Below, piece by piece: positions 1-6,287 of a stretch of 7,682 nt of DNA. How positions within the stretch are numbered: the first letter of the stretch is position 1; each line of letters starts with the position of its first letter. A program made the translations under genes and the position numbers. Under the pieces are notes generated by a model, which saw nothing but the letters and a program-made list of their open reading frames with translations, was not told the DNA's origin and made no database searches. The stretch covers positions 1 to 7,682 of the forward strand of contig JAHIEL010000062.1 of the NCBI GenBank assembly GCA_018901715.1, read 5' to 3'. The stretch is from Patescibacteria group bacterium (GTDB lineage Bacteria; Patescibacteriota; Minisyncoccia; Minisyncoccales; PEYH01).

Positions 1-1
1 A

Positions 2-91
2 CTGGTCAAAAAAATTGCCAAAGGTTATTCTCAATTTAACGGCGATATTTTTATTTGCCATCCGCAAAAAGAAGCAATTAAAATTTTATGA
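2..91 (+). CDS. C-terminal fragment of upstream gene, possibly IspE (CDP-ME kinase)
   Basis: An open frame runs from the window edge to a TGA at 89-91 and encodes the last 29 residues of a protein, including FNGDIFICHP near the end. The stop overlaps the dxr start as ATGA, so the gene belongs to the same operon. The fragment is too short to show a catalytic motif. Its hydrophobic beta-strand-like ending resembles the C-terminus of GHMP kinases such as IspE, and an IspE would fit beside four other MEP-pathway genes. That identification is inference from context and a loose resemblance. A Dxs ending fits less well, because Dxs proteins usually end in a helical stretch. That the frame is a real coding tail is more secure than the name. 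Confidence 0.6.
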   Translation: MVKKIAKGYSQFNGDIFICHPQKEAIKIL

Positions 92-1167
92 AAAACATTG
101 TTATTTTAGGCTCAACTGGTTCGGTTGGTAAACAAGTTTTAGAAGTAATAAGAGCTCATCCGAGAAAGTACGAAGTAGTAGGTATTGCTGCTAAAGATAA
201 GACAAGCGAACTAACTTCTCAAATAAAGGAGTTTAAACCAAGGGTGGTTGTTCTTGAGGAAAATGGCCAAAAATCTCTTGAAAAGTTAGTCAGTTATCCT
301 TGGGTGGATAGTGTAGTGGTGGCTATTCCGGGAACGGTGGCTTTAGGAGCCACTTTAAAGGCTATTGAAAAGAAAAAAAGAATCTTCTTGGCAACCAAAG
401 AAGTTTTGGTGGCAGCTGGTCCCTTGATAAATAAAGCTTTTAAAAAATATAAAATTCAACTCCTTCCTCTTGACTCAGAACACTCAGCTATTTTCCAGTG
501 CCTTCAAGGAGAAGATAAAAGAACGGTTAAAAAAATTATTCTGACTTGCTCGGGAGGACCTTTTAGAAATTGGGGGAAAGAGGACTTGAAGAAAGTTAAA
601 AAAGAGCAGGTCCTTTCTCATCCGGTTTGGAAAATGGGCCCCAAAATTGCTGTTGATTCGGCAACTTTAATGAATAAAGGATTTGAAGTACTTGAAGCTC
701 ACTATCTCTTTGGTCTTCCCCTTGAAAAAATTGAAGTTCTTATCCACCCCGAAGGGGTCATTCACTCAATGGTGGAGTTTAATGACGGAACTATAAAAGC
801 TTTGCTTTCTCGACCGGACATGAAATTGCCTATTCAATACGCCCTTTTTTATCCTCAGCGACCAAAAAATCCTTGGAAAAATTTAGATTTAGCTGAAATC
901 AAAAATTTATCTTTCCAAAAACCGGATATAAAAACTTTTCCTTGTCTAAATTATGCTTATCTCGCGGGGAAAATTGGGGGGACCATGCCCGCTGCTATAA
1001 ATTTTGCTGACGAAATAGCGGTAGAGATGTTTTTGGAAGATAAAATAATTTTTTGTGATATCCCAAAAATTATTGAAAAAATTCTAAAAACCCACAAGCC
1101 AATTTTTAACCCAAGCCTGAGAAAAATTCTAATGGTCAAAGATTGTGTAAGGGATAAATTAAAATGA
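88..1167 (+). CDS. dxr: 1-deoxy-D-xylulose 5-phosphate reductoisomerase (Dxr/IspC)
   Basis: This cytosolic enzyme rearranges and reduces DXP to 2-C-methyl-D-erythritol 4-phosphate with NADPH and a divalent metal, the first committed MEP-pathway step. The N-terminal Rossmann motif GSTGSVG is at residues 8-14. The metal-binding DSEH is at 129-132, the substrate motif SGGPF at 155-159, the flexible-loop motif HPVWKMG at 178-184, and DSATLMNKGFEVLEA, with the second group of metal ligands, at 190-204. The C-terminal helical domain follows. At 359 residues it is somewhat shorter than E. coli Dxr (about 398), mostly at the C-terminus. The usual LANKE motif reads LATKE at 101-105, a conservative oddity. 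The ATG at 88 overlaps the preceding TGA, and the Rossmann motif begins at the expected distance, which supports this start. Its own TGA overlaps the ispD ATG. Confidence 0.97.
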   Translation: MKNIVILGSTGSVGKQVLEVIRAHPRKYEVVGIAAKDKTSELTSQIKEFKPRVVVLEENGQKSLEKLVSYPWVDSVVVAIPGTVALGATLKAIEKKKRIFLATKEVLVAAGPLINKAFKKYKIQLLPLDSEHSAIFQCLQGEDKRTVKKIILTCSGGPFRNWGKEDLKKVKKEQVLSHPVWKMGPKIAVDSATLMNKGFEVLEAHYLFGLPLEKIEVLIHPEGVIHSMVEFNDGTIKALLSRPDMKLPIQYALFYPQRPKNPWKNLDLAEIKNLSFQKPDIKTFPCLNYAYLAGKIGGTMPAAINFADEIAVEMFLEDKIIFCDIPKIIEKILKTHKPIFNPSLRKILMVKDCVRDKLK

Positions 1168-1850
1168 ATATCGTTATCATTTTAGCCGCCGGCCAAAGCC
1201 GGCGAGTAAAAGGAATTAATAAAATTTTTTACCTAATCAAGGGAAAGCCTTTAATCTTTTACACTATTTCAATTTTTGAAAAACACCCCAAAATTAAAAA
1301 AATCATAATAATTATCCGGAAATCTGATTTTAAAAAATTTTCTAATCTAATTAAAAAATACCGGTTCAAAAAGATTGTCGCTTTAGTTGAAGGGAATAAG
1401 ACCAGACAAGGATCGGCCTTTAACGGCTTAAAGGAAGCAGAAAAATTAGGTGCCAAATCCGGTGATATAATTTTATTTCACAATGGTTGTAATCCTTTAG
1501 TATCAAAGGAGGAAATTTTTGAAATAATTAGAGCAGCGAAAAAAAACAAAGCTGCGGTTTTGGCTCAGCCAGCCAGAGACACCATTAAAAAGGCCGACAA
1601 GAAGGGATTTGTTGAAAAAACTATTTCCCGAGAAAGCATTTATTTAGCCCAAACACCTCAAGTCATGGAGTTTGATTTAGCTAAAAGAGCTTTTGAGAAG
1701 GCTTTTATCGATAATTTCCAAGGGACAGATGATGTGATGTTAGTAGAAAGATTGGGTAAAAAAGTAAAAATCGTCCCTACTAATTCTAAGAATATAAAAA
1801 TCACTTATCCTGAAGATTTAGATTTTATAAAAAAATCTTTAAAGCTATGA
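1164..1850 (+). CDS. ispD: 2-C-methyl-D-erythritol 4-phosphate cytidylyltransferase (IspD)
   Basis: IspD transfers CMP from CTP to MEP, giving CDP-methylerythritol. The nucleotide-binding loop LAAGQSRR is at residues 7-14, followed by a lysine at 20 equivalent to the catalytic lysine of the family. GNKTRQGSAFNGL at 77-89 corresponds to the GGxxRxxSVxNGL motif. DT at 139-140, SRESIYLAQTPQ at 155-166 (R156 matches the MEP-contacting arginine) and NIKITYPEDL at 210-219 (K212 matches the second essential lysine) are all present. The length of 228 residues is normal. One departure stands out: the motif that normally reads HDAARP is HNGCNP at 106-111, so the metal-binding Asp and the following Arg are both Asn. 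The start overlaps the dxr stop by 4 bp (ATGA); a possible SD-like AAGGGA lies about 9 nt upstream. The gene-neighbour context makes another nucleotidyltransferase role unlikely. Confidence 0.93.
   Translation: MNIVIILAAGQSRRVKGINKIFYLIKGKPLIFYTISIFEKHPKIKKIIIIIRKSDFKKFSNLIKKYRFKKIVALVEGNKTRQGSAFNGLKEAEKLGAKSGDIILFHNGCNPLVSKEEIFEIIRAAKKNKAAVLAQPARDTIKKADKKGFVEKTISRESIYLAQTPQVMEFDLAKRAFEKAFIDNFQGTDDVMLVERLGKKVKIVPTNSKNIKITYPEDLDFIKKSLKL
1187..1204 (+). other. GC-only 7-bp hairpin inside the start of ispD
   Basis: CGCCGGC, loop CAAA, GCCGGCG form a perfect all-GC stem 23 nt after the ispD ATG, in otherwise AT-rich DNA. It spans the codons of the nucleotide-binding loop (AAGQSRR). It would be stable in mRNA just downstream of the initiation region. 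Any effect on ispD translation is inference; it may simply reflect the codons needed for this motif. Confidence 0.5.
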
Positions 1851-2716
1851 AGCTTATTTTTGCCAAAGAAATTGGTTTTTGTTTTGGAGTTAGAAGGGCT
1901 TTGAAAATGATAGAAAATAATCTGTCAAAGATGAAAAAACCGATAAAAATGTATGGCCCCTTAGTTCATAATGAAGAAGTAACTGAAAGATTAAGAAAAA
2001 AAGGTATCAAAATCGTTAATGATTTAGAAAAGATAAAAGAAGGCACTTTGATTATCAGCGCCCACGGTCTTCCCCAAAAGATTAAAAACAAATTAATAAG
2101 AAGGCGAGGACTAGACTTATTGGATACAACTTGCCCAATCGTCGCTCGAGTTCAAAAGACGGCTGAATTACTAGAAAGAGAAAGCAGACAAGTGTTGATT
2201 TTCGGCGATATTAACCATCAAGAAGTTTTAGGGATTAAGGGCGCTACTAAAGAAAAAGCGATTGTTTTTTGTTCCAAAGAAGAATTATTAAAATTTAAAC
2301 CCAAGAAAAATAAAAGATATGGATTGGTCGTCCAGACAACCCAAAATTTCGAAAAATTTAAAGAAATTGGAAAAATTGCTAAAAAAAAGATTCCTCAAAT
2401 TGAGATTTTTAATACTGTTTGTAGTGCAAGTTTTAAAAGGCAGGCAGAAATAAGAAAATTAGCTAAAAAAGTTGATGCGGTTTTGATTATTGGTTCGACC
2501 ACCAGCGCCAACACCAAACGGCTTTATCAAATTAGCTCAAAAATTAATCCCAGAACTTTTTTTGTGAAAACAGCTAAAGATTTAAAAAGAGAATGGTTTG
2601 AGAATATAAAAAATGTAGGCATTGGCGCGGGCGCTTCAACTCCTGATTGGATAATCAACAAGGTAGTAAAAAAATTAAAAACTTATGATTCAAAGAAAAA
2701 AAACAAAGAAAATTAA
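1847..2716 (+). CDS. ispH: 4-hydroxy-3-methylbut-2-enyl diphosphate reductase (IspH/LytB)
   Basis: IspH is the terminal MEP-pathway enzyme. It reduces HMBPP to IPP and DMAPP using a [4Fe-4S] cluster held by three cysteines, with electrons from ferredoxin or flavodoxin. The cluster ligands are C12 in GFCFGV, C96 in DTTCP and C192 in NTVCSAS. Substrate-contacting residues of the family are present: H41 in GPLVHNEEV, H74 in SAHG, H124 and the proton-relay E126 in NHQEV, TTQ at 164-166, the phosphate-binding GSTTSANTKRL at 216-226, and GASTP at 262-266. The usual GHPEV reads NHQEV, leaving the catalytic His and Glu intact. At 289 residues with a Lys-rich tail it is close to the usual size of about 280-320. 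The start overlaps the ispD stop (ATGA), which fixes the ATG; there is no clear SD, so translational coupling is likely. Confidence 0.97.
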   Translation: MKLIFAKEIGFCFGVRRALKMIENNLSKMKKPIKMYGPLVHNEEVTERLRKKGIKIVNDLEKIKEGTLIISAHGLPQKIKNKLIRRRGLDLLDTTCPIVARVQKTAELLERESRQVLIFGDINHQEVLGIKGATKEKAIVFCSKEELLKFKPKKNKRYGLVVQTTQNFEKFKEIGKIAKKKIPQIEIFNTVCSASFKRQAEIRKLAKKVDAVLIIGSTTSANTKRLYQISSKINPRTFFVKTAKDLKREWFENIKNVGIGAGASTPDWIINKVVKKLKTYDSKKKNKEN

Positions 2717-3746
2717 AGTGGGTAATATTTTTATCGGTGGCGATGCCCCGATTTTAGTTCAGTCAATGACTAAAACAGACACCCGAGACATCAATACTAC
2801 AGTCAAGCAAATTAAAAAACTAGAAAAGATTGGCTGCGAGATAATTAGAGTAGCCATTCCTGATATGAAAGCCGCCCAAGCGTTGGGTCAAATCAAAAGA
2901 CAAATTAATCTTCCCTTGGTTGCAGATATTCATTTTTCGGCTGAACTAGCTTTGGAAGCAATTAATCAGAATATTGATAAGTTAAGAATTAATCCCGGCA
3001 ACATTGGCAATGAAGAAAGAATTAAAGCCGTGATTTTGGCCGCCCAAAAAAAGAAAATCCCGATTCGGATTGGCGTTAACGCCGGCTCTCTAGAAAAAGA
3101 TCTACTTTTTAAATATGGCGGTAAGGCAACTGCTGAGGCAATGGTGGAATCAGCTATGAGACACATTAAAATTTTGGAAAAATACAATTTTCAAGACATC
3201 ATCGTTTCTTTGAAAGCTTCTGATATCGAAAGGACGGTAGCTGCTTACCGACTGCTGTCCCAAAAAGTTAATTATCCTTTACATCTTGGTATCACCGAGG
3301 CAGGAACAGCTTTTCGTGGCACAGTGATGTCAGCTATCGGCCTAGGTATTTTGCTTGAGGAGGGAATCGGCGATACTTTAAGGGTTTCTTTAAGCGCTCC
3401 ACCAGAAGAAGAAGTTATGGTCGCCTGGGAGATTTTGAAATCTTTGAAAATAAGAAAGAGAGGCGTGACAATTACTAGTTGCCCGACTTGCGGCAGAACC
3501 GAAATTGATTTAGTAAAAATAGTGGAAAAGGTAGAAAAAGCCACTCAGTCAATCGATAAAGACATACATTTGGCCGTGATGGGTTGCGTGGTCAACGGTG
3601 TGGGTGAGGCGAGAGAAGCGGATTTAGCAATCGTGGGAGGGAAAAAAGTCGGCTTAATTATTGAAAAGGGCGAAATTATTAAAAAAGTGCCGGAAAAAAA
3701 ATTATTTAATGAGTTTATTAAGGAACTGCAAAGATTAATCAAATAA
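2685..3746 (+). CDS. ispG: 4-hydroxy-3-methylbut-2-en-1-yl diphosphate synthase (IspG/GcpE)
   Basis: IspG converts the cyclic diphosphate MEcPP to HMBPP by reductive ring opening at a [4Fe-4S] cluster, supplying the substrate of the IspH encoded just upstream. The N-terminal TIM barrel shows VQSMTKTDTRD (25-35), PLVADIHF (77-84), LRINPGNIGNEERI (100-113), IPIRIGVNAGSLEKDL (125-140), PLHLGITEAG (198-207) and GIGDTLRVSL (227-236). The cluster domain has CPTC (C266, C269), C301 in GCVVNGVGEA and E308 as the fourth ligand. NGPGEA is the common form; Val for Pro is a mild variant. The 353-residue length is normal for the short bacterial type. The start lies inside ispH with a 32-bp overlap; it is supported because IQRKKTKKIKVGN right after the Met aligns with the N-terminus of E. 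coli IspG. No SD is evident. Confidence 0.97.
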   Translation: MIQRKKTKKIKVGNIFIGGDAPILVQSMTKTDTRDINTTVKQIKKLEKIGCEIIRVAIPDMKAAQALGQIKRQINLPLVADIHFSAELALEAINQNIDKLRINPGNIGNEERIKAVILAAQKKKIPIRIGVNAGSLEKDLLFKYGGKATAEAMVESAMRHIKILEKYNFQDIIVSLKASDIERTVAAYRLLSQKVNYPLHLGITEAGTAFRGTVMSAIGLGILLEEGIGDTLRVSLSAPPEEEVMVAWEILKSLKIRKRGVTITSCPTCGRTEIDLVKIVEKVEKATQSIDKDIHLAVMGCVVNGVGEAREADLAIVGGKKVGLIIEKGEIIKKVPEKKLFNEFIKELQRLIK

Positions 3747-3910
3747 ACAATGTTTTGGCGGATTGGATTCTATATTATGTAAAACATCTCTACTCAGCTC
3801 CCGAATTAAAACTTAATAAAACTTTCAGGATTATTTTGCCAAACTTAATCCATAAATGAAAAAACGCCCTTTTGACGATTTTTTATCTCGATTCGATTAT
3901 ATGTAAATGG

Positions 3911-3935
3911 TGTAGATGTCAAACATCTACATTTT
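3911..3935 (+). terminator. Probable terminator of the MEP-pathway operon
   Basis: A perfect 8-bp inverted repeat, TGTAGATG, loop TCAAA, CATCTACA, is followed directly by TTTT on the + strand. It lies 165 nt after the ispG stop and 11 nt past the stop of the convergent gene on the other strand. The T-run on only the + side points to ending the + operon. The stem is AT-rich and the T-run short, so strength is uncertain. The rest of 3747-3910 holds no gene that I can support. Confidence 0.55.
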
Positions 3936-3941
3936 CACAAT

Positions 3942-4400
3942 TTAATCATATTTAAAAAGGCTTCTAGTCACAAACCCATTGTTAACTAAAATAAACTCAC
4001 CGAATCCGTGACTAGGGTACTTTGAGCATATTCCTTTAGCATTCTCACAATTAGGCTCTGTAATAAAAATTGCACTTGCATAGTCGGGGCAATAAATTTC
4101 GGCATCTTCTTTGCCCATAGTACACCTTCCTCTGCATTGTTCATGGTTGATGCATTCTTTACCAGCATCTTCAAATGCAAAATCACAGTAAAAATGAGCA
4201 GAAAGTCCGAGGTTAACTCCTCTCCCATTCTGGATGATACACATTTTTCTATACAAAAATTCTGTTATTCCAAATGCGGGACTGACATTCCATCCATTAC
4301 CATGTTTGTCATATTCAAAATCTTCTAGAAAAATAATTATTCCCATTATTAAAATAATTAATATAAATACTAGAATAATGATTTTATTTTTTGTTTTCAT
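3942..4400 (-). CDS. Small membrane-anchored cysteine-rich protein, function unknown
   Basis: I do not recognise this 152-residue protein. Residues 1-6 are basic and 7-24 form one strongly hydrophobic segment (Ile/Leu/Val/Phe), without a lipobox cysteine, so it looks like an N-terminal anchor or signal sequence with the rest outside the cytoplasm. The outer part has eight cysteines at 54, 72, 83, 89, 93, 104, 118 and 125, enough for four disulfides. The core GKECINHEQCRGRC (80-93) resembles the short C-x5-C-x3-C modules of secreted cysteine-rich proteins. No catalytic motif is visible. Start: ATG at 4400 comes just before the charged/hydrophobic leader; no SD is seen. It is on the same strand as tRNA-Gln but about 110 nt downstream, and convergent with ispG. 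Coding status is supported by the clear anchor-plus-Cys architecture; the role is open. Confidence 0.7.
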   Translation of the reverse strand: MKTKNKIIILVFILIILIMGIIIFLEDFEYDKHGNGWNVSPAFGITEFLYRKMCIIQNGRGVNLGLSAHFYCDFAFEDAGKECINHEQCRGRCTMGKEDAEIYCPDYASAIFITEPNCENAKGICSKYPSHGFGEFILVNNGFVTRSLFKYD

Positions 4401-4468
4401 ATATTAATATTTAATTAAAATAATAATCTGAACCCATCTCGCGCTAGTCTGAATGCGCTAAGTATAAC

Positions 4469-4511
4469 GCTGAGTTTACCGAAGTGTTTATGCTGAGTTT
4501 ACCGAAGTGTT
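4469..4511. repeat. Two-copy tandem repeat with 23-bp period, touching tRNA-Gln
   Basis: The 20-bp unit GCTGAGTTTACCGAAGTGTT occurs identically at 4469-4488 and 4492-4511, separated by TAT. The second copy runs into the last bases of tRNA-Gln (4510-4511), so the array sits immediately 3' of the tRNA as transcribed. On the - strand the core reads CACTTCGGTAAACTCAGC. It contains no open frame and is not itself a palindrome. Confidence 0.85.
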
Positions 4512-4580
4512 CGGAGGCAGGGATTCGAACCCCAATTACCAGGGCCAGAACCTGGTGTCCTACCATTAGACGACCTCCGA
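4510..4580 (-). tRNA. tRNA-Gln, anticodon CTG
   Basis: The complementary strand folds as a full cloverleaf of 71 nt. Acceptor TCGGAGG pairs with CCTCCGA, the D-arm is GTCT...GGAC, and anticodon stem CCAGG/CCTGG encloses loop TTCTGGC, giving anticodon CTG (reads CAG). The variable loop is 4 nt; T-stem TGGGG/CCCTG encloses TTCGAAT. U1-A72 is typical of tRNA-Gln. The discriminator is A, and the next bases are CAC, so the CCA end is not encoded and must be added enzymatically. It follows ftsX on the same strand. Confidence 0.95.
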
Positions 4581-4589
4581 AAATAGTAA

Positions 4590-4633
4590 TTCTGCCGAGA
4601 AGTTCTGCCGAGATCGTTTCTCGGCGGATTTTT
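4590..4633. repeat. Direct repeats competing for one hairpin arm
   Basis: TTCTGCCGAGA occurs at 4590-4600 and 4603-4613. A single downstream arm, TTCTCGGC (4618-4625), can pair with the first copy (GCCGAGAA, 8 bp) or the second (GCCGAGA, 7 bp, 5-nt loop). TTTTT follows at 4629-4633 on the + strand, which would look like a + strand terminator, yet no + strand gene ends here. On the - strand it lies in the leader of tRNA-Gln, downstream of ftsX. Its role is unclear. Confidence 0.6.
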
Positions 4634-4636
4634 CAA

Positions 4637-4667
4637 TAACTCGGGGAAGTCCTACTTCCCCGAGTTA
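4637..4667 (-). terminator. Strong 14-bp hairpin after ftsX, probable operon terminator
   Basis: TAACTCGGGGAAGT and ACTTCCCCGAGTTA form a perfect 14-bp stem around a 3-nt loop, 26 nt beyond the ftsX stop as transcribed. The hairpin is GC-rich in its middle, but no long T-run follows on the - strand, only TTATTG. It may terminate or partly terminate the prfB-ftsE-ftsX transcript, protect its 3' end, or separate it from tRNA-Gln by processing. No T-run follows on the + strand either. Confidence 0.5.
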
Positions 4668-4693
4668 ATTGCCTTGATTATAATGCGAAGTTC

Positions 4694-5602
4694 TTACACC
4701 TTAAGATATTTTCTTATAGCAATCAAGCTGGATACTGACCCGAGAGCAATGCCTGAGGCAAGCTGGATTACAATAATCATACTAAGATTAGATACCCACC
4801 ATTGTTTTAAATCAAAACCATTAGTCATATCATTTATTCTCGCATCTAAAATATTTACAACCAATAAAAATAATAAGCAAGAGGCAATTGCTGCGATAGT
4901 TCCATTAATAATCCCCTGCACAATAAATGGTCCCCTGATAAATTTGTTAGGCGAACCAACCAGCCGCATAATAGAAATCTCTCTGCTTGCGTCGTAAATC
5001 GCTACTCTAATAGTATTAAAAGCAACCAAAACTGATACAATGGCAAGAATAATAGCCGAAACAAGACCAACGCTGTTTATATTATCTATAAAAGCGGAAA
5101 GCTTATCAATAACCGTCTTCTTTTCTAAATAATCAACTTTATAAACAACATCTTCAAAAGTAGCAGAGTTTAAAAGCGTTAGAATTGAAGCGTATTCATT
5201 AGTGTTTTGCGCTCTAATATTCAAAGAAGCATAAAAAGGATTTGAGCCAACTACTTCTAACGACTCCAAAATAACAGGGTCGTTTACATGTCTTTTTCTA
5301 AACTCCTCTAATACCTCGTCATTTGATAAAAAAGTCACGCTTTTAACTGCTGGCAATTCTGATAAGCGATCTCGCGCATCAATTATCTCATCCTGACTTG
5401 ATTCAGGATTAAGATATACACTTATGTCAATCTTGTCTTTTATTCCGTCAATCAAATGCTCAACAATCCCCTGACTCGCGAAAAGAAAGGTGAATAAGCT
5501 AATAGTAACAATAATAACAAAAATTGTTGCCAAATTTAAACTGCCTTCTCTTAAAAAGCTTTGCCAACCGAAACGGATTATTCTTCTGATGTAGGTAAAC
5601 AT
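4694..5602 (-). CDS. ftsX: Cell division protein FtsX, permease-like subunit of FtsEX
   Basis: FtsX is the membrane subunit of the FtsEX complex, which passes ATP-driven conformational change across the membrane to peptidoglycan hydrolases or their activators at the septum. The 302-residue protein has the standard layout: a short basic cytoplasmic N-terminus, TM1 at about 24-44, an extracellular domain at about 45-177, TM2 at about 178-199, TM3 at about 228-252 and TM4 at about 272-296. The cytoplasmic loop between TM2 and TM3 carries the well-conserved NTIRVAIYDASREISIMRLVG (196-216), the likely contact with FtsE. Length matches the Gram-positive type of about 295-305. It starts 2 nt after the ftsE stop, so it is co-transcribed and probably translationally coupled. 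No cell-wall hydrolase gene follows in the window; the extracellular partner is not visible here. Confidence 0.97.
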   Translation of the reverse strand: MFTYIRRIIRFGWQSFLREGSLNLATIFVIIVTISLFTFLFASQGIVEHLIDGIKDKIDISVYLNPESSQDEIIDARDRLSELPAVKSVTFLSNDEVLEEFRKRHVNDPVILESLEVVGSNPFYASLNIRAQNTNEYASILTLLNSATFEDVVYKVDYLEKKTVIDKLSAFIDNINSVGLVSAIILAIVSVLVAFNTIRVAIYDASREISIMRLVGSPNKFIRGPFIVQGIINGTIAAIASCLLFLLVVNILDARINDMTNGFDLKQWWVSNLSMIIVIQLASGIALGSVSSLIAIRKYLKV

Positions 5603-5604
5603 AA

Positions 5605-6285
5605 TTAAAGTATAAATCTTCCTTTTTCTTCGTCGCGCACTAATTCGCCTTGGTCAAAAGTAATAACTCTTCTTTTCAAGCTATTAATTACTTCTTTGTC
5701 GTGAGTACAAAGGATAACTGTCGTGCCCATTTCATTAATCTTTTCCAATAAATCTATTATTTCTTTGCTGTGATATGGGTCTAAATTACCAGTGGGCTCA
5801 TCTGCAACTATCACATCCGGCCTCATAGCTAATGCCCTGGCAATAGCAGTTCTCTGTTTCTCCCCGCCAGATATTTCTCTTGGGAAATTACCAAATTTGT
5901 CTTCTAAACCAACAATGCCTAAAAGCTGTGGCACATCTCTTTGAATCTCATAATCAGTGCCTCCCATTACTTCCATTGCATAAGCTACATTTTCATAAAC
6001 CGTCTTATTATTCAAAAGTCGATAATCCTGAAACACTGCTCCAATTCTCTGCCGATAATATGGAAGATGAGATATCTTAATATCTAAAATGTCGTAATCA
6101 TCAAAATAAATTTTCCCTTGACTTGGCTCCTCTTCTCTTAAAAGAAGCTTTATCAAGGTGCTCTTGCCAGCTCCGGATTTGCCAACAATAGAGACAAATT
6201 CCCCTTTGCCAACTCTAAAACTTATATTTTCCAGCGCCACACTGTCGGGCGGATAAATTTTACTAATGTTTTCAAAAACTATCAT
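5605..6285 (-). CDS. ftsE: Cell division ATP-binding protein FtsE
   Basis: FtsE is the cytosolic ABC ATPase that pairs with FtsX. All ABC motifs are present: an aromatic stacking residue region near Y11, Walker A GKSGAGKST (35-43), Q-loop VFQDYRLL (84-91, Q86), signature ISGGEKQR (138-145), Walker B VIVADEP (158-164, catalytic E163), D-loop NLD (167-169) and H-loop H195. The sequence VFQDYRLL with PTGNLDP is typical of FtsE and the related MacB/LolD group. The ftsX gene directly downstream and the length of 226 residues settle it as FtsE. The ATG follows the prfB stop by 2 nt. No separate promoter is apparent, so expression probably depends on the prfB transcript. Confidence 0.97.
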   Translation of the reverse strand: MIVFENISKIYPPDSVALENISFRVGKGEFVSIVGKSGAGKSTLIKLLLREEEPSQGKIYFDDYDILDIKISHLPYYRQRIGAVFQDYRLLNNKTVYENVAYAMEVMGGTDYEIQRDVPQLLGIVGLEDKFGNFPREISGGEKQRTAIARALAMRPDVIVADEPTGNLDPYHSKEIIDLLEKINEMGTTVILCTHDKEVINSLKRRVITFDQGELVRDEEKGRFIL

Positions 6286-6287
6286 AG

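Noticed and set aside
3072..3083. GGCGTTAACGCC perfect palindrome inside ispG.
   Set aside because: It falls on the codons of the invariant GVNAG motif and is well inside the gene; coincidence of conserved residues is the simplest explanation.
3747..3910. Possible small gene or degenerate repeat between ispG and the terminator (two similar stretches around 3768 and 3890 ending in ATGTAAA).
   Set aside because: Only very short open frames occur, with no start context, and the similarity is loose and AT-rich.
4137..4328. Open frame on the + strand opposite the cysteine-rich gene.
   Set aside because: It mirrors the - strand gene, has no recognisable features, and the - strand frame has a clear anchor plus ordered cysteines.
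4469..4511. CRISPR array.
   Set aside because: Only two units separated by 3 bp, with no spacer-sized intervals and no cas genes.
4674..4997. A 107-codon + strand open frame opposite ftsX.
   Set aside because: It is antisense to well-conserved FtsX transmembrane segments, which yield hydrophobic shadows, and has no independent support.
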